Notes: generated by a model not told the origin, from the letters alone. A DNA stretch of 64,000 bases from Rhizobium terrae (GCF_003425685.1 NZ_QJKM01000016.1:1-64000); one strand, 5' to 3'; positions 1 through 8,949 are shown, counted from the first letter of the stretch. Made by a program: numbers and translations.

Positions 1-41
1 CCATAGACCGCTGCGGGAAGCGGCGCATTGCGTTTAGGCAT
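1..41 (-). CDS. Partial CDS, N-terminus of unknown protein
   Basis: The reverse strand has an ATG at 41-39 preceded by a strong AGGAGG Shine-Dalgarno (complement of cctcct near 47-52) with about 6 nt spacing. The frame stays open to the window edge and reads MPKRNAPLPAAVY. Only 13 residues are visible, so no family can be assigned. The good ribosome-binding site is the main reason for calling it. It lies downstream of, and in the same direction as, the HipA-like gene. Confidence 0.5.
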   Translation of the reverse strand, partial: MPKRNAPLPAAVY

Positions 42-458
42 AGCAACCTCCTTTGATTTGACCGCCTCATGATGCGGCAGGAGGACGAGGCGGACCATCC
101 CATTAATGACGCGGCCATCTCAGCGCCGAGAGCTGGCCGAGAAAGCAGTGGCGCAACGCGGTGTGAGTATCGCTGTCCACGCATAGTCGCCATCCGGACC
201 TGAAAGCCCTCGCAGTACGCCAACGCGTTATCTTTGGCTTCCGGCATGTCCGTGACCTCCGTCGTTCCGGACAAACTAGATGAATCAACGGACGCTTTTC
301 CTCGCGTCATCCGCGTTTTCTCGCCGTCTTGGGACAGATGGAAAATCATCCCGTTCCGGACGTTTTGGCAGACCGCAGGTAAGGTGTGGTTGCAATCGTC
401 CCGAGCGGTTCTTTTTATGGATTTTCATTCACAAACTGAAGCGCACCCATGCCGGTCT
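42..458. other. Gene-free stretch
   Basis: About 400 bases between the partial gene at the left edge and the HipA-like gene. Short open frames exist on both strands but none has a convincing ribosome-binding site or recognisable protein. I see no RNA gene or clear terminator here. The promoter of the leftmost gene should lie in this stretch. Confidence 0.5.
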
Positions 459-2297
459 TCAGCGGAAATCATCTAGGCGTTCTTTGACTAAAGTAAGCAT
501 ACGTTCTGCTGCATCGCTTATCGGCGTCGCGGCGGGCACCACTGAGGGCAGCGCTATGGCATCAAGCCCTGCCTGGAGCTGAGAAACAAGTTCGTCAATG
601 GCGTCATCGGCATCGGATGCTTTCATACCGGCGGTGTTCGCGAATGCCTTGAAGTCAGACCGGCGCACGCGGTCGTCCTTGCCGTTCATCTTGAGGGCCA
701 TGCGGTCTCTTTCAAGACGCGGGAATACGCGGGTCGTGACAGCATCGTATAGAGGCGCCATTCGGACCGCGCTGAAGCGCGTGCTGCCCGGTTCGGCGAT
801 TTTCAGCAGGGCCATGTTCTTCAGGTGCATGTCGCCGTCAGCAATCAGCCATGCGAACAGCGCGCGCTTTAAAAGAAGCAGGACATCTTCGTCGGGAGAG
901 GTGGATAACGGCCGTATGGCCCGCGCTATGCGCTCCATCGTGCCGTCATATTTGGCGCTGGTGGGGACATCCAGGACCGAACAGAAATCCTCCATGGCCA
1001 GAAGCTCTGCATCTTTCTTGCCGGTGCGGATATCGAAGCGTTCAACCAGCAGAGCGGGCGGCATCCCGTCCGGCATCGAGAGGAGCGCCATTGCGGGCGT
1101 CTTGAAGCCGGCGGCCGCTCCCAGGGTGAGGGATTGCCATTCGATCACGGGCAAAGCTTCAAACCCGCTTGTACCGGCGGGCTTCAGGATGTGGGTGAAC
1201 GGCGTGGTTATGCTGGGTGACAGCGTGCCATCACCATCGAGGAACATAGGGGCTTTGATCTGCACGCCGGAAAGACGCGGGGTTTCGGCGTTCGCGAATA
1301 TCTGCGCGAGGTTTTGCTCGAAACTCTTTTCGATGTGGTCGCGGCCGGGACCCGCATAGCGGCCTGTGAAGACCCCGCGTTCGGAGTAGGAAGAAAGGCG
1401 CGTTTGCAGAATGTCGGACGGAAGAGCCGCCAGTTCGCTGCGCTTTTCAACGATGGTGATGTTGGACATATACCGCCTGCCGGAGCGCAGCATGGCGCGC
1501 TCGTCCCGGTCGTTCAGGACGGACTCCAGCCATCCTTCAGGAAGAAGGGACAAGATAAACGGAGGCAACTTGCCAGGAGTGGTTTGCCGGATGAGAGGGG
1601 GACCATTCTCTTCTGTCTGTTGCCAGCGCCATTCGAAGCCGTCATGGACAAGATTGCCGACCGGCTTGCCATGCCATGCCACGATCAGATCGAGCGCGGC
1701 TTCGTTGCGCGCCGGCGCGGCCGCCGGCCGCTGCAGGAAATATCTCTCGGCAGCTTCGCCCTCCCGGTACCACTGATTCTGGCGCGCGAGCGCCCAGACC
1801 GCATCGGCCGCGTCTTGAGCACTGCCGTGCTCTTCGATGAGTCTTGCCGCGATAGCTGCCCGCGCCGTCTCGTCGATCGAGGCCGCGTGCTCGCTACGCA
1901 GGCGAAAGGCTTCGAGGAAACGTTGCCGCATGGACGAAACATCGACGCGAAACTCTCCCATCCCGTCGTCGATGATGGCCTGGGCAACGGAGGGATGCGC
2001 GGGCGCTTCGTTCTGAATGATCTCCAGCGTGCGGAGCCTCGTGCGCTGTTTGCGGCGGCCACTCAGGAAAAGGCGGCCGTCACGCGTCGGGCCCAGCGCG
2101 ACCGCGCTGGCAGCGGAGAGATAAGTCTGAGGGTAGAGGTAGCGAGCGATACGGACGGCGTGCTTGATGACCGTGGCGTCGATGTCGTCATCCGCGTCCA
2201 CGTAAATGCCCCGCATCAACTGCACGAGTTTCCCCGTCTCAGCCATGTAGTGGCTGCGGGTCTTGTCGAGCGTTTCGCCTACCAAATGAAGGGGCAT
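459..2297 (-). CDS. HipA-family kinase with N-terminal AbiEi-like winged-helix domain
   Basis: A 612-residue protein. Residues about 1-100 resemble the winged-helix region of AbiEi-type antitoxins (GIYV near 31, a YPQTYLSAASA segment near 55-66, a basic strand GRRKQRTRLR). The rest is a HipA Ser/Thr kinase: SGVQIK near 343, the Lys of HILKP near 372, VERFD near 418, the catalytic GDMHLKN near 488-494 and metal-site YDAV near 517. The frame opens further upstream, but that extension is encoded by a palindromic operator, so the ATG at 2297 is preferred. No separate HipB-like antitoxin gene is adjacent, and the protein is longer than the ~440 residues usual for HipA. Inference: a self-contained toxin-antitoxin or defence kinase that regulates its own operator. 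Confidence 0.8.
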   Translation of the reverse strand: MPLHLVGETLDKTRSHYMAETGKLVQLMRGIYVDADDDIDATVIKHAVRIARYLYPQTYLSAASAVALGPTRDGRLFLSGRRKQRTRLRTLEIIQNEAPAHPSVAQAIIDDGMGEFRVDVSSMRQRFLEAFRLRSEHAASIDETARAAIAARLIEEHGSAQDAADAVWALARQNQWYREGEAAERYFLQRPAAAPARNEAALDLIVAWHGKPVGNLVHDGFEWRWQQTEENGPPLIRQTTPGKLPPFILSLLPEGWLESVLNDRDERAMLRSGRRYMSNITIVEKRSELAALPSDILQTRLSSYSERGVFTGRYAGPGRDHIEKSFEQNLAQIFANAETPRLSGVQIKAPMFLDGDGTLSPSITTPFTHILKPAGTSGFEALPVIEWQSLTLGAAAGFKTPAMALLSMPDGMPPALLVERFDIRTGKKDAELLAMEDFCSVLDVPTSAKYDGTMERIARAIRPLSTSPDEDVLLLLKRALFAWLIADGDMHLKNMALLKIAEPGSTRFSAVRMAPLYDAVTTRVFPRLERDRMALKMNGKDDRVRRSDFKAFANTAGMKASDADDAIDELVSQLQAGLDAIALPSVVPAATPISDAAERMLTLVKERLDDFR

Positions 2298-2302
2298 TGT
2301 TC

Positions 2303-2335
2303 TAACTTTCGCGTACCTCAGGTACGAGAAAGTTA
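2303..2335. promoter_or_regulatory. 33-bp palindromic operator A
   Basis: Arms TAACTTTCGCGTACCT and AGGTACGAGAAAGTTA flank one central base (2319). Fifteen of 16 positions are complementary. It ends 5 bp before the ATG (2297) of the HipA-like gene, so protein bound here would block translation-proximal DNA or transcription. A second copy lies 65 bp away. Confidence 0.8.
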
Positions 2336-2367
2336 GCATACGGCGCTCATAAAAGCCATCAGAATAA

Positions 2368-2400
2368 TAACTTTCCCGTACCTGAGGTGCGGGAAAGTTA
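2368..2400. promoter_or_regulatory. 33-bp palindromic operator B
   Basis: Second copy of the same palindrome, with arms TAACTTTCCCGTACCT and AGGTGCGGGAAAGTTA around position 2384; 15 of 16 positions pair. Centre-to-centre distance to operator A is 65 bp, about six helical turns, so both sites would face the same side of the DNA. The likely promoter of the HipA-like gene is between or just beyond the copies. Confidence 0.8.
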
Positions 2401-2591
2401 GGCTTCTTGCTCCTATGAATATCAGGGTTGGCAGATTTTATATAATAAAATCAAGATGATGTCGTAAGGCGGCGTCATACGACGTCACCCGTATTGACCA
2501 GCCGCCGAAATCGTCCCGTGCGGGACGTTTTCTGATCGGATGCCGTGTCAGCGTGGGAAACGGTCCCGATCGGGCTGTTTTGAGGCCATCA
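2401..2591. other. AT-rich intergenic stretch with a short hairpin
   Basis: It contains an AT-rich segment around 2437-2455 (ttttatataataaaatc), a plausible promoter for the HipA-like gene. A 7-bp inverted repeat CGTCCCG/CGGGACG lies at 2512-2527, followed on the + strand by TTTT. The hairpin could end transcription arriving from the phospholipase-D-type gene on the minus strand, but the T-run is on the wrong side for that. No coding capacity is evident. Confidence 0.4.
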
Positions 2592-5165
2592 TCAAGACGC
2601 GCGCTGCGTCGCAGAGGCTTCGAGTTTTCCTACGGCCAGGTGGGCTGCGATATAGGGAATTCGCGGCTTGTCCTTCTTAAGCGAAACAAGGGCCACCTTG
2701 TTACCATTTCGGCTAGCGACCAGCCGGACAATCCAGTTTTCGATAGTACGGTGGAACGCCATATCGCCCTGTTCTGCAGTTTCCCCTTGGCGCAGCTGTT
2801 GCAGGTTTGTGCTGGAGAGTGAGCAGGCGTCGGCCAATCGCTGAATATCTCTGAGCCAGTCCAGTTCGCTGGCTGCCAAACCACCGATGCTCTGCCCGGC
2901 TGTCTCGATTACCGTTTCGTCCGAACCGATCATCTGTGCGAGAGCAAGCACCATTGCGTTTTGTCTTAGGCGTTCTTCGCAAGCCTCGGGTGTTTCCCAT
3001 TGGGGTTTTTGCAGGTTCATCGTCAAGCCGCAGTCCCAAGCTAGCCAGAGCAGCAGTCCCTTTAGCATCGCCAAATCGTCGCTGTCGTAGAAATCTTCGC
3101 CTAGGGGAGCTAAATGAAGCAATGAGGCATTTTCGGCGCCGCTGTCCCGCTCAAACAGGTTGAACATCACAGCCTCCAAGAGAGCAGCCCGCTGCTCTTT
3201 TGGAACGGTCGTTTTTCCCTTTTCAACCCAAGCCACCCGGCCATCACAATGGCGCAACTCTCTGAGAACGGCCAAAACGCCCAGCAGGCGGACGAGAATC
3301 TTGGATAGAGGTTGCTTGCCTTCCGCATACCATTTGAGTTGCGACACCATCCTATTAACGAGCGTCCGCACTTTTGCATTGCAAAGATGAATTAGTTCGG
3401 CTTGGCGCTCTGGCGACAGCTGCCCACCCTCGTTTTCAGGATCGTCGTCCGCCCCGATCTGTTCTTCTTCACTGCGCCCAAACCGATCCACGTCTTCGTG
3501 CGATTTGTCATGTTGTATCCGCAGGTGGTATATCAGCGCATCCAGCAGGTACGCAAAATCACTGGCGTGATCCAGGCGATGCTTTTTACGATTCTTTCTC
3601 ATGTCGCTGACGTCGATAGCGAGCGTCTCGGAAACGTCTGCGGCGCCTTGTGCCGTACGGGCGGTACCGTGCGGTGTTGGGGACGAATTGGCGGTGGACG
3701 CACGTTCTTCATCAAATATCATCTTGTCGATGCACTGAATCAGCAGCCCGATATCCGGGGTGTCCGTCTCAAGACTGAAAAGGGCATCCCGGAATTTGCG
3801 TTGTGTCCCGCTTCGAGCCTGTTCTTCGATGATAGTCGCGTGGTGAAGCGTCAGGTTTAGGACTTGCCCACCAGAACCGGATGCCTGGAGAAAAGCTGCA
3901 CGCTGGATATCGCGGCTCATGAAGACCAATAGAGCGCATTGGCCTTCAACAGCGACATCGGTGGTTTGATCTATGGTGGTTCCGTCAGCTGCTGTCAGGG
4001 TGAAAGTTAGCCCCGTGATACCGGCAACCAGGTCCCGATCGAACACAATACGAGTGTCCTCTGCGAGAGCGATGCCCGTTCTTATTCCAGCGGGAGCGGA
4101 CGGCTCCTGGACCTGATTGGTCTCGATAAATTGCCAATCATCTCGTGTAAGTGCCGGCAGGCTGTGGATATCATCGCATCCTAAAGCCTGTGCCGTCGCC
4201 AAAGCGTCGTTGCCGTTTCTTGCGAGCATTATCTCGACATTACCGCTGACGCCGTCGGCGAGCCATGCTGACCTGCTTGGATTAGCGCTACCGGTCGTGA
4301 GCACAGAGGAGCCATCTGCCTGCTCGACCAGCAAAAACTTAGCATGCAGATATCGCTCTTCTCCTTTCTCATCGCATCCAAGCCTCTCCGCCCGGACAAA
4401 TGACACGCCTTGCGGAGAGTGGGTACTGGTCGGCATCTGCACGGTTTCAGGCTCTACTGCCACCGTCGTTCTTTGGGGTTTCAAATCACTTTGCAGACGC
4501 TCCAAAAAGGTCAAATTCTGGTCGAAAAAGGCACCACCAACCGAGATACGAGCCGTTTCACCGCGAATTAGGCCGGTGAACTGTTCCCACAGCGTCGTAC
4601 CTCCCGGGCGACCTGCGAGAAGCCTGAAATTCCCATCTGCTGCCGGCTGGCCGTTAAGCCAAGGAGCAAATTCCTGCACCTTGCGGACCATAGAAAGTAC
4701 ATGGCCGGGAACACCGGCTGTATAGCGGTCAAGCCAAGTGTTGACTTCGGCCCATAATGCCTGCGCGACTGCGATGCCGGGGCCGTCACCGTCACCTTGG
4801 ACCCGGATAAGGTTCGTGATCTCGCGATTAAACCCGAAACCGGCAAGCGTCATGTTATGACTGCCCACGAGGATCGCAGCTTTACTTTTCCCTGTTAGGA
4901 AAATGATCTTTGGGTGGAAAGCGCCCGGCACCTTCACCGGAAGGAGACTATACTGCCGCCCCGCAAGCCGCGGTGGATGGATGGCCAATGACCCAGCGTA
5001 CTGGCGCGCATCCATGAGCAGGACGTTATGCCGGACACCAGAGTTCACCAGGCGCCGCAGTACCACTTCCTCGTAGAAGGGAAGGTAGGCATTGTAGGTC
5101 GTGATGAGCGAGGCTTCGTATCCACCTTTTTTCAGCTCTTCCAACAGTGATATTTTAGGGAGCAT
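2592..5165 (-). CDS. Large phospholipase D/HKD-motif protein, candidate defence effector
   Basis: An 857-residue protein with two HKD-type half-sites in the N-terminal third: FHPKIIF with GSHNMT (about residues 83-108), and LHAKFLL with GSANPS (about 273-298). This is the HxK...GSxN arrangement of the PLD superfamily, which includes nucleases and phospholipases. The C-terminal ~400 residues are mostly helical-looking with no motif I recognise. The ATG at 5165 is chosen because GGAG lies 7 nt upstream; an in-frame TTG at 5171 is also possible. It overlaps the upstream gene by 11 bp, implying translational coupling. The substrate is unknown. PLD-like proteins are known in defence systems such as DISARM (DrmC), but this one is much larger. 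Confidence 0.7.
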   Translation of the reverse strand: MLPKISLLEELKKGGYEASLITTYNAYLPFYEEVVLRRLVNSGVRHNVLLMDARQYAGSLAIHPPRLAGRQYSLLPVKVPGAFHPKIIFLTGKSKAAILVGSHNMTLAGFGFNREITNLIRVQGDGDGPGIAVAQALWAEVNTWLDRYTAGVPGHVLSMVRKVQEFAPWLNGQPAADGNFRLLAGRPGGTTLWEQFTGLIRGETARISVGGAFFDQNLTFLERLQSDLKPQRTTVAVEPETVQMPTSTHSPQGVSFVRAERLGCDEKGEERYLHAKFLLVEQADGSSVLTTGSANPSRSAWLADGVSGNVEIMLARNGNDALATAQALGCDDIHSLPALTRDDWQFIETNQVQEPSAPAGIRTGIALAEDTRIVFDRDLVAGITGLTFTLTAADGTTIDQTTDVAVEGQCALLVFMSRDIQRAAFLQASGSGGQVLNLTLHHATIIEEQARSGTQRKFRDALFSLETDTPDIGLLIQCIDKMIFDEERASTANSSPTPHGTARTAQGAADVSETLAIDVSDMRKNRKKHRLDHASDFAYLLDALIYHLRIQHDKSHEDVDRFGRSEEEQIGADDDPENEGGQLSPERQAELIHLCNAKVRTLVNRMVSQLKWYAEGKQPLSKILVRLLGVLAVLRELRHCDGRVAWVEKGKTTVPKEQRAALLEAVMFNLFERDSGAENASLLHLAPLGEDFYDSDDLAMLKGLLLWLAWDCGLTMNLQKPQWETPEACEERLRQNAMVLALAQMIGSDETVIETAGQSIGGLAASELDWLRDIQRLADACSLSSTNLQQLRQGETAEQGDMAFHRTIENWIVRLVASRNGNKVALVSLKKDKPRIPYIAAHLAVGKLEASATQRAS

Positions 5166-6804
5166 CGGCAAGCTCCAACTGTGATCTTCCCAATGTGCTA
5201 GGTTGCCAGCCCGCGCCGTTTCTCTCTAGGGCGCCTATATCTTTGAGGACGCGAACCGCCTGGTAGAAGCGGGGGCGAGTGTGAACGGCCGGAGGTATGG
5301 CGATGACCTCCATGCCTCGATCAGAAGGCCGTATCCGGAATGTCGATTGCGACTGGCCGCGGAGCTTTCTTAGGGCTATCCGAAGATGCATCTCCAAACC
5401 CCAATTGATGAGGAGCCACCGGAGAACATCACGCAGCTTTAATGGTGCCCAACCGTGCGATGCATGCCGGGCAAACGACTCTAGATTGATGGGATAATAG
5501 CGGAAGTAGTCTTCTTCAAAAACGAGGTCGGCGTACTGACGTTCGGCGGGAGCGGTTCTGCTTGCCAACGCAACTAGCGTTCGCATGGCAGCATCTACGA
5601 TGTTCCGGCGGCTGTCAGAAGATTTTCTGGCTCGCGACAGGCTCGCAATGCGTTCCGTAAGCTGAACTTCGTGCAACGGATTCTGCCACGTCGGAAGCGC
5701 GGGCAACCACGATTGACTGTCCTCTGTGCATTGCGAAAATGTCTTGTCTGAGCCCAAGGCGTTAAGGGCTTCGACGATTTCAGGCTGCTCAACAAACCAG
5801 TCGGCAATATCTGAGCTTGCGTCGAGACGTAGCTCAGATGCGTCGTAGGCATCGAGCAAGGCAAAGAACAGACCTTGCACGGCAAGCGAGAGAAGTTCGT
5901 TACGCGCATAAATCGCCCACCTATCGCGGGTCGTGGCGAGCGAAGCTGGAATTTCCCAGGCAGCGCCACCCGGCAAACTGCCGGCATAAGAACAAGCGCG
6001 AAAGTGGGCTTCGGATAGCTCTGCATCATTCTCATTCAGGCGGTCGGCTAGGTGCAAGATCAGTTGCAGCGACCGTCGGCGCGGCAGCGCTTCGCTTTGA
6101 TCAAAGCCGTTTCTGACAAAGAACATGTCCGAGAGAATCTGCTGCTCGCCCGGGCTATTGCAAAGTTGGCAGGGACAGAAGCTTTTCAGCTCGTCCAGCT
6201 GGGAAGCCGTTACCCTGTCTGCGTCTACGGCACTTATGAAGAGTTGACGGTTTACGCTGAAATCCATGCGTTCCGCGATAACAGCCCCGACTTGACGTGT
6301 GTAATGAACGCCAGTGGACGAATCGCCATCGAGAATGGAAAGCTCTCTCAGTACCCCAAGATAGTACTGGCCAAGACCCCCTAGCTTGTTTGCGAAATAA
6401 CGCTTTGTGGCGCCCTCGCGCAGAGAGTAATCGGATAAGCGGATTACGCCGTCGGCACCCAGGGAACGGGCCACAACCGTCAACGTTTCACTGCCTACCA
6501 TCGCCGCAGCATGATCCTCCGGATCACCTCCGGACACGGCAGCGTGACGTTGTGCAATCAGGCAGAAAAGGCAGTCGGCGCGGCGAAATCGCTCAACAAA
6601 GTCGTCGTTGAATTCACGGTACCCGGCCTTGTCGAATGACCAAATTAGCCACGGATAAAATGAGTAGTAGCGTGCTCTGTCGGTAACATTGGTAATGCCA
6701 GGCAGCATGCGCCCATAAATGTTGATGCAAGGCGCCTGGACCGCGAGGTGGTCCAAACCGCCGACTTGGAGTGGTGGTTTCACCCACGCTGTTTCTGCTT
6801 GCAT
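5155..6804 (-). CDS. Conserved-looking protein of unknown function, partner of the PLD protein
   Basis: A 549-residue soluble-looking protein that I do not recognise. Near the N-terminus it has a distinctive motif (GLDHLAVQAPCINIYG, about 16-31) followed by ITNVTDRARYYSFYPWLIW. Cysteines cluster as CLFC (78-81) and CPCQLC (210-215), which could bind zinc or an iron-sulfur cluster. The C-terminal ~80 residues look like a winged-helix region (RFYQAVRVLKDIGALER). It is the first gene of a two-gene operon with the PLD-type protein; the 11-bp overlap argues they act together. Inference from context: sensor or adaptor of a defence system. Confidence 0.6.
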   Translation of the reverse strand: MQAETAWVKPPLQVGGLDHLAVQAPCINIYGRMLPGITNVTDRARYYSFYPWLIWSFDKAGYREFNDDFVERFRRADCLFCLIAQRHAAVSGGDPEDHAAAMVGSETLTVVARSLGADGVIRLSDYSLREGATKRYFANKLGGLGQYYLGVLRELSILDGDSSTGVHYTRQVGAVIAERMDFSVNRQLFISAVDADRVTASQLDELKSFCPCQLCNSPGEQQILSDMFFVRNGFDQSEALPRRRSLQLILHLADRLNENDAELSEAHFRACSYAGSLPGGAAWEIPASLATTRDRWAIYARNELLSLAVQGLFFALLDAYDASELRLDASSDIADWFVEQPEIVEALNALGSDKTFSQCTEDSQSWLPALPTWQNPLHEVQLTERIASLSRARKSSDSRRNIVDAAMRTLVALASRTAPAERQYADLVFEEDYFRYYPINLESFARHASHGWAPLKLRDVLRWLLINWGLEMHLRIALRKLRGQSQSTFRIRPSDRGMEVIAIPPAVHTRPRFYQAVRVLKDIGALERNGAGWQPSTLGRSQLELADAP

Positions 6805-7193
6805 GGCCTAAACTCTGCTTTGCTACAAAAATCTCAAATGAAAACCGCATTTTTCCGCGAGCAAGCGGAACCGTAGTGGGTATATTTGCATACATCCTAG
6901 CCTTCACCCATTACGTTAAGGAGGGAAAGATTGGAAACGCTGGCACCGTGCAGAGCGTCTCAAAATTTATATAGCTATTACAATGGTATAGGAGTGCCCA
7001 ATTTCATCTCGTCCGACGCGCCATCTTCCCCGTCCTCCCCAACCTTTGATATTCTGCCGTGACCGGTGCTGGTCATTCCGGTCCAGACATCTGTTTTCTG
7101 GTCCGGGCGATAAACTGTGCACCGGCACACGCATGGGTGCAAAACGCCTCGAAACCCGAGACCCGGTTGGTCGGAGGCAGATAGATTCCTCCG
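6805..7193. other. Intergenic boundary of the left island, with a possible 43-codon ORF
   Basis: This 389-bp stretch separates the accessory genes from the Lrp gene and should contain the promoter of the two-gene operon. On the + strand an AAGGAGGG sequence (6918-6925) precedes a TTG at 6931 that opens a 43-codon frame ending at 7062. The peptide is Ser/Pro-rich at its end and matches nothing I know, so it may be a gene remnant or chance. No recombinase or tRNA attachment site is visible. Confidence 0.3.
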
Positions 7194-7646
7194 CTAAAGC
7201 GGTATAGCCGTCGTCTCCTTGGCAGTCCGGATGACGAACATCGTGTAGTACCGCGCGACATTGCTCCGGTCCCGGAACAGTCGCTCGCAAAGCGTATCGA
7301 ATTCGTCCATATCCGCGAGGCGCAGCATGAGAACGACGTCGGTTTCGCCGCTTACCCCATAGGCCTGGATGACCGCCGGTTCCGCAACGACCAGTTCGAG
7401 GAACTGGCGCATGTATTGCTCGCCGTGGCGTTCCAGTTCGACTGTCACGATGGCTTTAAGGTTCTTGCCGGCCTTGGCGGGCGCAACAACTGCGACGACC
7501 CGGTCGATGATTCCCGCCTCGTTGAGGCGTCTGATGCGGCGCAGGCAGCTTGACGGGGAAAGCCCGACCAGATCCGCCAATTCGGCATTGGTTCGCGAGG
7601 CATCCTCCTGAAGGAGGTTGAGGAGCTTCCTGTCGATGCGGTCCAT
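7194..7646 (-). CDS. Lrp/AsnC-family transcriptional regulator
   Basis: A 150-residue protein starting MDRIDRKLLNLLQEDAS, the classical Lrp opening. A helix-turn-helix at about 18-45 (NAELADLVGLSPSSCLRRIRRL) is followed by a RAM/ligand-binding domain (GVSGETDVVLMLRLADMDEF near 99-118). Family members bind amino acids and often regulate a divergent transporter or amino-acid gene. The ATG at 7646 is used rather than an upstream in-frame start because it gives the family's normal length. It is divergent from the Gate-domain membrane protein at 7769, the likely target. Confidence 0.9.
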   Translation of the reverse strand: MDRIDRKLLNLLQEDASRTNAELADLVGLSPSSCLRRIRRLNEAGIIDRVVAVVAPAKAGKNLKAIVTVELERHGEQYMRQFLELVVAEPAVIQAYGVSGETDVVLMLRLADMDEFDTLCERLFRDRSNVARYYTMFVIRTAKETTAIPL

Positions 7647-7768
7647 CTCTTGCCTTCGATGTTTTTGAGTGGTCTGCAATTTTATTGCACAAAATCGCAA
7701 ATTTTGACCACAAATGCGACACGTCCCGCGCTAGTCAGCAGGTAGAATTGAAATCGATGGAGCCTTTT

Positions 7769-8779
7769 ATGGCACTCTATGCCTCCTTCTACCGCAAGAC
7801 CTTGCAGACGCTGGAAATCTATTGGGAACTGGTGCGTGTCATCGTGCCTGTCGCGATCGTTACCCAGCTTCTGCAGGATCTAGGGGTCATCCGGGCCGTT
7901 TCTCCGATCTTCGCACCGGTGATGACAATGGTGGGATTGCCTGACGAGCTCGCTTTCGCCTGGCTGACGGGACTGCTGGTCGGTATCTGGGGCGGCGTGG
8001 TCATCGTGTTTACGCTCGTTCCGGTATCGGCATTGACGACGGCCGACATGACGGTCCTCTCCGCGCTTTTCTTGTTCGCCCACGCCATTCCGATCGAGCA
8101 GCGGATCATCCGCAAGGCCGGCCCCGGCTTCGCGATAACGGCGGCGCTCAGGATCGGCGGCGGATTCCTCTTTGCCATCCTCCTGCACCATCTGTTCGCC
8201 GCGACCGGATGGCTGTCCGAGCCTTTGAAACCCTCCTGGACCCCGATGGGCGAGAGCACGGATTGGAGTGGCTTTATTCTGGGCACGATCGAAACTCTGG
8301 CGATGATGCTCGCCGTTCTGCTGGCACTCAGCTGGCTGATGGAATTGCTCAGGATGTCCGGAATCCTGGACCGGGTGAACAAGGGACTTGCACCCCTCTT
8401 CCGGCTGGCTGGCATTGGCGGAGAAGCGATACCCTTTTCGGCCGTCGGCCTGTTTCTCGGAATTTCCTATGGCGGGGGGCTGCTGATCCGTGAGGCACGC
8501 ACGGCGCGGATAGCGCCGCGTCAGATATTCCTCGCCTGCGTGTTCATGGGCTTTGCCCATAGCCTCATCGAAGATACGCTGATCGTCGTAGCGCTCGGTG
8601 CCGACCTGACGAGCGTGCTTGTCGGCCGCGTGGTCTTCGCGGTGCTCGCCACGGCCTTGGTCGCGCGGGCAATCTACGCGACGTCGGACGCCTTTTTCTT
8701 CAAGGCTTTCTACCACGGGGGCGAGGCTTCGTCTTCGCACGTCGGACCGGGAGAAGCGGCTGGAGATCCGGCAGGATGA
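7769..8779 (+). CDS. Nucleoside-recognition (Gate) domain membrane protein
   Basis: A 336-residue integral membrane protein with about eight hydrophobic segments. Two related halves carry Gate-type glycine-rich motifs (GLLVGIWGGVVIVFTLVP near residues 70-85, and LFLGISYGGGLLIREA in the second half), as in SpmA/YjiH-like proteins. The substrate is unknown. ATG 7769 is preferred because GGAG at 7759-7762 sits 6 nt upstream; an in-frame ATG at 7757 is the alternative. The intergenic region with the divergent Lrp-type regulator suggests amino-acid- or metabolite-responsive control. Confidence 0.75.
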   Translation: MALYASFYRKTLQTLEIYWELVRVIVPVAIVTQLLQDLGVIRAVSPIFAPVMTMVGLPDELAFAWLTGLLVGIWGGVVIVFTLVPVSALTTADMTVLSALFLFAHAIPIEQRIIRKAGPGFAITAALRIGGGFLFAILLHHLFAATGWLSEPLKPSWTPMGESTDWSGFILGTIETLAMMLAVLLALSWLMELLRMSGILDRVNKGLAPLFRLAGIGGEAIPFSAVGLFLGISYGGGLLIREARTARIAPRQIFLACVFMGFAHSLIEDTLIVVALGADLTSVLVGRVVFAVLATALVARAIYATSDAFFFKAFYHGGEASSSHVGPGEAAGDPAG

Positions 8780-8832
8780 GTCCGCTACCTCGCGACGCCG
8801 CAGCATGCAGCGGACCGGCACCGGCCGAATGT

Positions 8833-8846
8833 TTGACGCGCATCAA
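8833..8846. promoter_or_regulatory. FNR/NnrR-type box (TTG-N8-CAA)
   Basis: TTTGACGCGCATCAAAG: a TTG/CAA dyad with the extended TTTG...CAAAG form shared by other boxes in this window. Its centre (8839.5) is 110 bp before the GTG of the DUF2946 gene. Activation at -41.5 would place the transcript start near 8881. Confidence 0.65.
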
Positions 8847-8949
8847 AGACCAGTGTGGCGGAAGAGCGCATAGACAAACATGACTGTCCCGTGCCAGTAA
8901 ACGGATGTCCACATGGACATCGACGGCTGGTCGAACCGATGAGGGATCC

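Noticed and set aside
598..1359. 253-codon open frame on the + strand
   Set aside because: Lies entirely antisense to the HipA-like gene, has no ribosome-binding site and no recognisable protein features; a GC-rich shadow frame.
1314..2336. 340-codon + strand frame, and other long frames opposite nor, ubi and pyr genes
   Set aside because: All are antisense to genes with clear family motifs; their composition (Arg/Gly/Pro-rich or Asp/His/Gln-rich) is typical of shadows in high-GC DNA.
2461..2483. 6-bp inverted repeat GTCGTA/TACGAC
   Set aside because: Short arms and an 11-nt loop; expected by chance in this amount of sequence.
6931..7062. 43-codon TTG-start frame behind AAGGAGGG
   Set aside because: The ribosome-binding site is good, but the peptide is low in complexity, the start is TTG and no homologue is known to me; kept only as a note.
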